From the NCBI GenBank assembly GCA_032718865.1, contig JALUTQ010000037.1, positions 1 through 64,000 on the forward strand: DNA of 64,000 nucleotides, given 5' to 3'. Shown here piece by piece: positions 12,201 to 20,743 of the stretch. The DNA is from Tilletia caries (taxonomy: Eukaryota; Basidiomycota; Exobasidiomycetes; Tilletiales; Tilletiaceae). The position numbers and the translations under genes were made by a program. The notes below the pieces were generated by a model, which saw only the letters and a list, made by a program, of their open reading frames with translations, made no database searches and had not been told where the DNA came from. Each line of letters begins with the position of its first letter. Position 1 is the first letter of the stretch.

Positions 12201-12323
12201 TCGTCCTTGTCGGCCGCAATGTGGCGGTCTCTTGAACGAGATGTGATCGTGCGGGACTCGTCCCCCCTGCCTTGCGCAGCGGCCGTGACACCAGCAGAGG
12301 ACGCGCTGATCTCTGCGCTTCAT
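9270..12323 (-). pseudogene. Tnp2/Plavaka-like transposase, copy 1
   Basis: This would catalyse cut-and-paste movement of a CACTA-superfamily DNA transposon. The start at 12323 gives a zinc-type N-terminus (VLCWCHGRCARQGGR), then a low-complexity acidic region. The core follows: EHDMCVNSCIAYVG with a nearby Cys cluster, YDLFMLSTDGAQML, GWIVLLIPLNTPLSSRFKRS, SGPKSPGDIESFLWP, then FFPPDIFHLFGSNISSIIW. The C-terminal part has CEREIGLAKRSVRSKKAPFP and KLTLPSGQSIRGTQM. These match in order the basidiomycete Plavaka group of Tnp2-type transposases. The frames change at about 11990, 11450, 10740 and 9830 and within the C-terminus. Some changes may be introns (a donor after IHRSR near 10005), but others are indels, so it is inactive as it stands. 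Copy 2 lies at 35613-39034. Confidence 0.75.
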
Positions 12324-12419
12324 GGCGAGTGAGGAGGAATGAGTGTGCTGGGCCGCTGGGTGTAGCCGGTAGCGGGGCAGATCCTCAAATTTCTCCAAGT
12401 TCTCGTTCTTCGAACGTCA

Positions 12420-12555
12420 TGCTGGGCAACCTGATGGAACCGCGTCTGAACCGCGTCTGAGCCGAGACTCTGTTTTCAGACTTTTCAGAGAAAACTTCGT
12501 TCCTGAGCTGCAGCGTCTCTGCCGCGTCTGAACCGCCCATGCCGCCTCTCAGCCG
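12420..12555. repeat. GACGCGG-word stretch next to the copia LTR
   Basis: Repeats of AACCGCGTCTGA and GCCGCGTCTGAACCGCC occur in direct orientation, the same word as in the first 480 bases of the window. The copia 5' LTR begins directly after it, so the retroelement seems to have inserted into or beside such a repeat. Confidence 0.5.
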
Positions 12556-12819
12556 TGTTGGAGACCATCGGCGAATGGTATGGAAATCTCATATGGCGCC
12601 GGACTCTCACACGGCGTGGGCGGTGGAAACCTCTGGAAAGACGCACAGACCACTAGCACACACAGTATATAAGAGACCCTTAGCAGACCCAGACCACCGC
12701 TCAATCGAAAGAGAACATCAGGCATTCGTATTACCTTCTCAGCATCTCTCCGCGAGATTACCAAGGCCTCGATACGAATACATTGGACCGCGTGGCTTGC
12801 CTTAGTCAAAAGTCCAACA
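12556..12819 (+). repeat. 5' LTR of the copia element
   Basis: 264 bp begin with TGTTGG and end with CCAACA, a perfect 6-bp terminal inverted repeat with the usual TG...CA ends. A TATA box (TATATAAG) lies inside, and a tRNA primer-binding site follows directly. I found no second copy downstream of the polymerase, so no 3' LTR is present in the window. Confidence 0.8.
12666..12673 (+). promoter_or_regulatory. TATA box in the LTR promoter
   Basis: TATATAAG lies about 150 bp before the end of the LTR. It is well placed to start the genomic RNA within the LTR and is the only strong TATA box in this stretch. Confidence 0.6.
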
Positions 12820-12833
12820 GGTTATGAGCTCAG
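12820..12833 (+). other. Half-tRNA primer-binding site, overlapping the gag start
   Basis: GGTTATGAGCTCAG follows the LTR end without a gap. It is complementary to the anticodon arm of initiator methionine tRNA (CTCATAACC), as in copia-type elements primed by an internal half-tRNA rather than the 3' end. The gag ATG (12824) is inside this site. Confidence 0.65.
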
Positions 12834-13921
12834 TTACTCGATCCGAGAGTATGGAGCACGATCACGACGACCGCACGAAGCAGGTGCTGGAGGAGCTTGC
12901 CCGGAAGACCCGCGAGGGAACGCCGCTGGAAGATGCCCTCCGTGAGGTGATGGTGGTTGCGACGGGTGAGCGTGTTGAGCGAGCCCTGAGTGACCCGCCT
13001 CGTGCACCTGAAAAGAAAGTTTCGCCGCTCGAAACATCGATGTATCACACTGCAGCAAGAACGGTTACCCTCGTCCCCAAGCTTGATCACGACACCTATG
13101 CCACATGGCACTATCGGTTCCGCACTCACATTCAGTCGATCCCCGGTGCCTTGGCACGTTTCGACGGCGATGAATATCCGAAGGGCTTCCAACGACACGG
13201 CGACGATTTCCCCGCACCGACGCAATCCGACGGCTACGACCCCGAACTCGACGCTGCGCTCGGTACCCTGTTTGTCAACACTGTGGGTCCGACGCTAACC
13301 AATGTCACTATGCGTCTGATTCGGAAAGGGGGAAGTCGTATCTCATACCTTCACCAGGCGCTCAAGGGACATGTTTCGTCCAGTGACACGGCCTCCCAGA
13401 TACGCATTCAGGACGAGCTGACTGGTGTTCGACAACAGAGCGAATCTATTCAGAAGCTCGGAGACAAGCTGCTAGGGCTGTTCGAGCGCGCAGAGAATGC
13501 GGGAATAGAGTTGTCAGAGCGTCAGCAGGTAGTCTATCTGGTGAGGGCTGTCACCGAGCGCTACGCGTCACGTCGGTCGGCAATCCTGGAAGCACTCGAC
13601 AGGCACGAACCTATTACATTCCACTCGGCTCTGGAGAAGTTCAAGCAAGAAGAGCAGATGTTCAACGATCGCACCAAGGCGGATGTGTCGGCGACGGCAA
13701 AGGCAGCGAATACTCACAAGAAAGGGAACGGAAACTCTGGCGGCGGAGGTGGTGGTCGTCGTGGCAAAGGTGGCCCGATCTGCTACGAGTGCCAGGAAAA
13801 GGGGCACATCAAGCGAAATTGCCCGAAGCTCGACAAGTCGGCTGTCGGCACCGACAACACAAACACTCACAACACCGAGGCCCGAGCCAACAAGGGCCGA
13901 GACTCCATTTCTCGCCAATAG
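12824..13921 (+). CDS. Copia gag, intact ORF with zinc knuckle
   Basis: A 365-residue capsid protein of a Ty1/copia retrotransposon forms the particle that holds the genomic RNA. It starts MSSVTRSESMEHDHDD. The middle holds the copia gag core, including YATWHYRFRTHIQSIPGAL and LTGVRQQSESIQKLGDKLL. A Gly-rich basic linker leads to the CCHC zinc knuckle CYECQEKGHIKRNC at about residues 319-332, which binds RNA. The frame stops at 13921, shortly before the protease frame, so gag and pol are in separate frames here. Whether that is the original strategy or a later indel cannot be told. Unlike the polymerase, this ORF has no visible lesion. Confidence 0.9.
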   Translation: MSSVTRSESMEHDHDDRTKQVLEELARKTREGTPLEDALREVMVVATGERVERALSDPPRAPEKKVSPLETSMYHTAARTVTLVPKLDHDTYATWHYRFRTHIQSIPGALARFDGDEYPKGFQRHGDDFPAPTQSDGYDPELDAALGTLFVNTVGPTLTNVTMRLIRKGGSRISYLHQALKGHVSSSDTASQIRIQDELTGVRQQSESIQKLGDKLLGLFERAENAGIELSERQQVVYLVRAVTERYASRRSAILEALDRHEPITFHSALEKFKQEEQMFNDRTKADVSATAKAANTHKKGNGNSGGGGGGRRGKGGPICYECQEKGHIKRNCPKLDKSAVGTDNTNTHNTEARANKGRDSISRQ

Positions 13922-13933
13922 GGACTCGGGGCG

Positions 13934-16900
13934 GTGCCTCTCACTGCTAGCAATATACGAGCGTCAGCTTCTTTCTCTCGTGCATGCTTAGCAGCGGAGG
14001 TTCCGCCCGGTCTGAGAGCTCACCTTTGGTACCAATGGATACTCGACACGGCTGCATCACACCACATGACTTGGTGCAAAGCCCTGTTCGATGAGTTGGA
14101 CGAGGGAGAGTTCGGAAGCGTCAGTCTAGCTGACGATAGCGAGCTTGCTATCAAGGGAATGGGGAAACTCACTCTCAAGGTAGCTGGGGAAGATGGGGAG
14201 CGCGTGCTGCGACTGCACGACGTGCTCTGGGTGCCCGACCTCACGTCGAATCTGCTGTCCGTCATGCGGGCTGTGGAGGGAGACATCAGGTTTGAGCTGG
14301 CACCTGGAGGGATGCGGATGGGTTGTGAGGGAGACATGTCAGTATTGGCCCCACATGTCAAGGAGCGGGGTGGGTGCATACTCACCACGGAAATCAAGGA
14401 ACGGCAAGCGACGGCGCAACACGTGCGCACGGGAGGCGCGAGCCTGGAAGCTCGTCTGCTTCATCAACGGACGGGACACTCCTCTCCCAAGGTCGCGAGC
14501 GTAATGTGGGACAAGGGCTGCGCGAAGGGAACAGCAGTCAGCAAGAGTGCCTTAATCAAGGCCAGTCACGACTGTGACGACTGCAAGCAAGGAAAAGGCG
14601 TGCGCGCACCGTTCCCCCACTCAGAGACGGTTTCGCATCGTCGGCTGAGCCTGGTCCATGTGGACGTCATCGGTCCTATGGAGGAGGGAACCGGTGGAGA
14701 TGGGGAGAAATACACACTCACCATTGTCGATAGCGCAAGCCGGGAGGTGTGGGCGTATCCCATGGCGGCAAAGGGGAACGCACTGACGGTGTTCCTCGAT
14801 TGGGTGCGCCGCGCACAGAAGGAGACGGGCGAGCAGCTGGTGGTGGTTCGGTCAGACAACGGGGGAGAGTTCATCAACCGACAATCCCAAGACTGGGCCA
14901 AGGAACTCGAGGTTTGGTGGGAGATACTAACCCATACACCAGCCAGCAAAACGGAGTCGCCGAGAGATGGAACCGGACACTGCAGGACAGAATGAGAGCC
15001 ATGCTCCTGACGTCAGGACTGGACAGCTCGTACTGGCCACACGCAATGCGAGCAGCTGCTTACGTTCTGAACCGTACTCCACGGCTGAAGGACGGAGGGC
15101 GCATACCCGAGGAGATATGGACAGGGCGCAAGGTAGACCTCTCGAACCTTCGCGTGTTCGGCTGCCTGTGCTGGCCTCTGGTGCAGAGTGCGCAGAGAAA
15201 GGGTAAGCTTGCGTTGCGGAGAGTCCCAGCTGTGTTCCTGGGTTACGGAGAGACGACAAAGGGATGGAAGGTGTACATACCGAGCAAGTCCACCCACCGG
15301 ATGGGCACCAGCCGGGACGTCATCTTCGACGAAGATCGTCGGTACCAGGACCTTCCGGTCCCCCGGAAGACGGGCTCCCTGGATGACGTGCTCGAGTGGC
15401 ACGATGAGTGGAGTCTGGTGGAGGACAGGGATGAGGAGCGGGGAGATCAGTGGTCGGGAGAAGGAGTTGGAGCAGCAGGAGCGGAAGAGGCGGCAGGACC
15501 GGTGGGAGTAGAGGGTGAGGGAGGACTCACCAAGGACGGCGCTCAGGAGGAGCGGCAGGTGGATGACCGGAGGGTGGTGGAGTCGGCGGAGACGGATGCG
15601 GGAGATGTGGCGGAGCTGGATGCGGATGCGGAAGGAGTGGGAGATGGAGGTGAGATGGAGGAGGACGAAGAGCCCGACGAGACAGCTCACCTCGAGCAGC
15701 TACTGCTGCGCGCCCAAATCGACGGCCTTCCCAGTTCTGAGGAGGTCGAAGAGGCGATGGCGCCAGCGATCAGCGACCCAAACCGGCAAGCACCGAGCGA
15801 CCCACAGACGCAACCTCAGGACTCACCACCGGCACCGACGGCAACAGCAGCACCACCCGACCGAATCCCGGAGGCGGAGCGCGCGCACATCAGGCGCATC
15901 CGGGAGAGCCGCGAACCGACGCGGCGATCACCGCGCTTACAACAGCAACACGGCCAAGCCAAGCTGGTGCGAGCGTACGCGATGGCGGTCCGGGGTGCGC
16001 TGTTGGTGGGAGGAAGGGTCAGCGCCGATGGTGTACCACTTGAGCCCAAGACTCTAAGCGAGGCAAGATCACGCCCAGAGTGGGACAAGTGGAGAAGCGC
16101 CATGCAGGAGGAGTATGACTCACTAGTGAAGAAGAAGACTTGGGAGAAGGTCTCGAGGCGTCAGGCGAAGAGGCTAATTCGGAGTCGGTGGGTCTACAAG
16201 TTGAAGTTGGACGCAATGGGAAGGGCGCTCCGGCACAAGGCGAGACTGGTAGCCATGGGAAACACGCAACGAGCCGGCATCGATTATGGAGAGACGTTCT
16301 CCCCGGTGGCTCGCATGGCCAGTCTGCGCATCTTGCTCGTCCTTGCAGCCAAGTTTGGCTGGATCGTCGAACAGTCCGATGTCGTCACTGCCTACCTCAA
16401 CGGCGTGCTGCACGACATCGTGTACATGGAGCAGCCCCCCGGCTTCGAGGACGAAACAAGCGACGTGCTTCTGCTGCGGCGAGCTCTATACGGGCTGAAG
16501 CAGAGTGGTAGGGAATGGAACGAGGTGTTAGTTGCTGCACTGATCAAGGCTGGGTTCGCCCAACTTGACTCTGAGCCCTGCATCTTTGTCCGGAACCCGA
16601 AAGACTGGAAGCACATCGTTGTCCTCGGGGTATACGTCGATGACATCCTCATCTTCACCCCCAGCCGAGAAGAATGCGAGCAAGTCAAAAAAACACTTAC
16701 GCGACGAGTTCGAGATCAAGGAGAACGGCGCGGTTCATCACTTCCTTGGCGTGCAGGTCCTGCGAGACGAAGCTGCGGGAACAATCACACTCAGTCAGCA
16801 AGTATACGCGAACGCGACTCTGCAGCGCTACGGCATGGACAACGCCAAGGGACGCAACCTTCCTCTCCCCGAACGCGGCAAGGGCGACACATCAGACTCA

Positions 16901-17626
16901 CCGAGTGTGCCCGGCGACTAAGCCGCAAGGGTGGGGAGCTTGATGTGGTTGGGGCAATGCACACGACCAGACTTCACCTTTCCGGTGGGAGTTCTGGCAA
17001 GGAAGATGGGATCACCGGAATCCGGATGAGGAAGCAGCACAGGACGCTCAGCAGTTGCTTCGGCACTTGCGCAAGACATCGGATCTCAAACTCACATACA
17101 AGCCGTCGTCGGACATCGTGCTGGAAGGCTACGCCGATCGGCCGATGCCGACCATGGCGGAGATCGCGTGGACATGAAGAGTACCACCGGATGGGTGTTC
17201 GCCGTGTTCCTCGTCTACGGATGCGCGGTGTCTTGGAAGTCCCAGTTGCAGAAGACGCCAGCGTGGTCGACGACCGAGGCAGAGTACATGGCTCTGTTCG
17301 AGGCCGCACGCGAGGCACTGTGGATCCGCAACTTCCTCGGCGAACTCGGCATGCAGCAGAAGGCAGCGACACCACTCTACTGCGACAACGAAGCAGCAAC
17401 CACAATCGCGAATAAGCCTGCGGCATTCGGGAAAAGCAAGCACTTCGATCTCAAGTATCATTTCACACGCGATCGAATGCGACGCGGACAACTCACAGTC
17501 AGCCGGGTGGATACCGACAACAACCTTGCGGACATCTTCACAAAGGTGCTGCCGCGCGGGAAGCTGGAAGCAGTGGTCGGCACTGACTTTAAGTCGCCAT
17601 TTTTTTCAAAAAAAAGTCAAGTCTAA
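13934..17626 (+). pseudogene. Copia polyprotein: protease, integrase, RT, RNase H
   Basis: Order of domains is copia-type, with integrase before reverse transcriptase. The protease active site is WILDTAASHH (near 14040). The integrase has the zinc region CDDCKQGKGVRAPF, then HVDVIGP, VVRSDNGGEFIN and NGVAERWNRT. RT has FSPVARMASLRILL, QSDVVTAYLNGVLHD and the catalytic GVYVDDILIF near 16640. RNase H has STTEAEYMALFEA and YCDNEAA. It is broken: a frame change near 14920 inside the integrase, another in the A-run near 16690 after RT, further stops and shifts at 16919-17110, and an 8-bp duplication (CGGCCGAT) near 17137 in the first RNase H acidic motif. The last 40 residues run into AGTC-word repeats and there is no 3' LTR. 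Confidence 0.9.
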
Positions 17627-17965
17627 GTCTAAGTCACATTTTAGAAATTTTCAGAAAGTCAAGTCTAAGTCGGACTTAAGTTGCCAAGTCTGACTTAAGT
17701 CACATCGTTTTTTTTCTCGAGCGAGAAGCAGAGACTTTCCGACTTAAAGTCAGACTTAAAGTCAGACTTAAAGTCGTAGCAAAAGTCACATATCCCGGAT
17801 GATCTAATGTTCCGACTTAAAGTCAAAAAAGTCAGACTTACAGTCACGACTGAAAGTCTCATTTCTCAAAGTCCCACGGTCACCTGACTTTTTCCAGACT
17901 TTAAGTTCCCCAAGTCTCCGATCATGTGACTTTCAACGGTAAAAAGTGTAAGTCACAAGGTCGTT
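17583..17965. repeat. AGTC-word array, left
   Basis: Dense copies of AAGTC/GACTT in both orientations, with the dyad GACTTAAAGTC or GACTTTAAGTC repeated. It begins where the copia polymerase reading ends and stops before the 5' part of the LINE. A second array of the same word is at 18926-19379. Ends and target duplications are not clear. Confidence 0.7.
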
Positions 17966-18763
17966 TTTTTCACACGTCTGCTTCTCACGCCGGTTCCAGC
18001 AGCTCCTGAATAGGCAGCCCCATCATCTTCCTCACCAGCAACCAGTCACTTCCCTCTTCCCGTGCACCCTTCCACCACTATCCCTTTCTTCCCACAGCCC
18101 CACCCACCCCTCAACGACCACCGATGTCGGGCTCTCAGCCCGACCCAGGGAAACACACCCCGTCATTTTTCGACATCTTCGGACAACACACCTTTGGAGA
18201 TCTTGGAGTTGGTCCCTTCCAGCTGCAGTTAGAAGAGCTTGGCCTTCCTCCGAACCAGAGCTAGCGATGGTCGGAATTCTCACAAGAATGTCAGCAGTCC
18301 CTGAACCGGGACGACCCCGAATCCCCGCAGGTCCCGGGCGAAATCCTCAAGCGACTCGTGAGCAGACACACCCTTCCCCTCCTCCGCTCCCAGCAGTACG
18401 TCCCTCTAACTCCTTTGTCACACGTAATCCAGCCCACAGTCCAGGATCCGACAACGCGTCTGTGCTGGGAAGAGCTCATCAACGACCCGACGGCCCACAC
18501 GTGGAAAGCGCTCGTCGAAGGCAAGCACGCATCTCAGCAATCCACTGGCCAAGCTGTCGTTCGCAGCTCCGCTCCGACTTCCACGAATGTTTCCGCCGCT
18601 CTCGGACCTTCCAAGCGTCCCACGGCACGGTCGCTGCAGGCTACCTCCGCATCCGTCACAACACGAGCACCGGTGAGTCGCTCTATCTGCCGCTGTCGTT
18701 TCATGCATTGCTTCGGTCTCTCTGACCCCCTTGGATCGCATCTCCTGGATCGCATCTCCATAC

Positions 18764-18900
18764 AGACTCATCCGCTTTCTGGGATTCGTGCTGGTTCTGG
18801 ATCCGGATCGGCGACCAACTATGGATCAGGTCTTGAATGATCGATTCTATGGCCTCGACAGGAAAGATGCGGACCCCCTACCCTTGTTTCCCGAGCATCA
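18764..18900 (+). pseudogene. Protein kinase C-lobe fragment (subdomain XI)
   Basis: An exon-like piece after a CATACAG acceptor reads FVLVLDPDRRPTMDQVLNDR, which fits the end of a Ser/Thr kinase domain with its invariant Arg. Nothing kinase-like surrounds it. It lies between the front part of LINE ORF1 and the right AGTC array, so it may have been carried in by the AGTC-word element. A second kinase fragment (subdomain VIb) is at 23503. Confidence 0.45.
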
Positions 18901-18925
18901 CAGTGATGAGAAGCCTCAATGCACT

Positions 18926-19379
18926 GCCACTCTTACATCTGTAATGCGACTTACTGACTTATTGTCAGACTTAAAGTCTGATAAAGGACTAAATGTGACA
19001 TAAAGTCTGACATAAGTCCTGACTTAAGTCATTCTGAAGACTTACAGTCTGACATAAGTCCTGACTTAAGTCATTCTGAAGACTTACAGTCTGACTTTAG
19101 TCGGACTAAGCGACTTATTGACGACTTATTTTTCACGCGAAATTTAAACACCACGTATCGCTCGTAGATGTCGAAAATGGTTATCGATGGCCATTTGCAG
19201 ATGACAGATTCATGTTTGGCCGTGGTAGGTCAGGTTTTAAATGTGATTTTCGGTCGAGACTTAGTAGACTTTTTGGACTTTAAGTCTGCGCCGACCAAAA
19301 AAAAGTCTAAGTCTAAGTCACATTATAAGTCACAAAGTCAAAGTCACAAAAAAGTCTAGACTTTGACTTTAAGTCAGGT
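18926..19379. repeat. AGTC-word array, right
   Basis: The same AAGTC/GACTT words as at 17583-17965, including two near-identical copies of a roughly 50-bp unit, CATAAGTCCTGACTTAAGTC plus neighbours, at about 19006-19095. It ends TTTGACTTTAAGTCAGG exactly where the LINE ORF1 reading resumes. The two arrays may be the ends of one element of about 1.8 kb (interior 17966-18925) or two separate insertions. Confidence 0.65.
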
Positions 19380-20743
19380 AGCAACCCCCACTCCTTCCAG
19401 CAGACGCTTCGGCCCGGACACTTTTTCAACGGAGAATCCCTCTGGCGATGGGAAAAAGGCAACCATCCCGACCCGGACTGGACCACCGTCTCCCAGATCC
19501 ACCCTCCCAACTGCACAATCCGCAGCGTGCTCCCCGACTGGGTTCAGCCAGCTATTCCGATTCACGCCTTCGAGCTCTACGGCGCTATCTCCGATGCAAT
19601 TCTTCCTCGACTTGCGCCTCTTACGTGCAATCAAGTTTTCCACATCGAGCTCATGGGCGGTCGCCGCCGGTGCGTCCAAATCAGCTTTGCCGAACCCGAG
19701 GCAATGGCAGCAATGCGTGATCTCATTATCCCCGTAGGCGCGATCGAAGACCACGTTGGTTTTGTTCTGGACTCTTGGCTTTTTGGAGAGGCCCTCAGCA
19801 CCCGATACGTTGCTTGGCAGGTCCGACACCCCGGGACATCTCCTCACGCAGCCTTGCGCGCTCTGCAGGTCGCCACTAAGCGCCAACTCAACTTGCGCCT
19901 CATCGAGGTCTGGGCCCAGCATTACCACATGGGTCCTCCCCCCCGCCCCAAGGCTCCCCACTAACACCATGTACGCTCTCTTCTACGTCATTCCTCCCAA
20001 AGGCGGCAACCACTCAACTCCTCGCACGGAAGAAGAGAACCGTTGCGTTCCGGGTTGGCTCCTGGGCCATAGCGCCAACTTTCCTGGCAAACCCCGATCG
20101 TGCAGGGGATGCAAGGACGATGCTCACGACAACTTCCACCCCTCCGAAAAATGCACTAACACCACCATCCCGTGTGCCGTCTGCTTCGACCGTGACCACA
20201 CCGGTGCCACTTGCCCAAAGAACCATCGCACCTCCGCTTCCTCTGCCACCCCCTCTCGCTCCAACAAGACCGCAGACCCTCTCTCGTCGGTGGTTGACGA
20301 AGAGGAAGACTTCACGATCATCTCCTCCTCCTCTCGGGGGACAGCCCAGGACGCCCCCGAATACACCCCCCTCAGGACCAACCCCTGCCTCTGCCTATCC
20401 AGCCCCTCGCCGCACAGCCACAGCCAATGTTGTCCCAATTGCCGGACCGTCCCGGTCCACCGGTAGCCCTCGCGACCGGGGCCGGGGCCGTGGCCATGGT
20501 CGTGGCCAAGGTCCCACCCGCACAGCGTTCAAACAAGCAATCATCACTCCCACTGGTGGCATCGCTCGCCCACCTGCCCCTCAGCCGTCCCCAAGCTCTT
20601 CATCACGCAAGCGCACACGCGATGAAGCCACCCATACCTGATACCATCGCTCCATGTGAGTCCCATCTTGGGCTGCTCTTTGCCCGGTTTCATCCGGATC
20701 CTGTTTCCCTGCCTGACCAGATTCCCCCTCCCCTTTTTCACTC

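Larger units (their letters stand above)
18124..20641 (+). pseudogene. LINE ORF1 with zinc knuckle, interrupted
   Basis: ORF1 proteins of APE-type LINEs coat the RNA. A start at 18124 (MSGSQPDPGKHTPSFF) runs 46 codons to an in-frame stop at 18262-18264. The same frame then continues (EFSQECQQSLNRDDPESP, TTRLCWEELINDPTAHTW) to about 18700. Foreign sequence follows, including a kinase-like exon and the AGTC array. From 19381 the reading resumes with SVLPDWVQPAIPIHAFELY and, after another frame change near 19960, a Cys-rich part with a CCHC knuckle CAVCFDRDHTGATC near 20180. The last portion is basic and Arg/Gly-rich (RDRGRGRGHGRGQG) and ends at 20641. Assigning the 18124-18700 part to ORF1 is an inference from position and composition. 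Confidence 0.6.

Noticed and set aside
11680..12235. Plus-strand ORF with a run of leucines (possible membrane protein)
   Set aside because: The leucine run is the antisense of the Glu/Gln-rich acidic repeat of the transposase N-terminal region.
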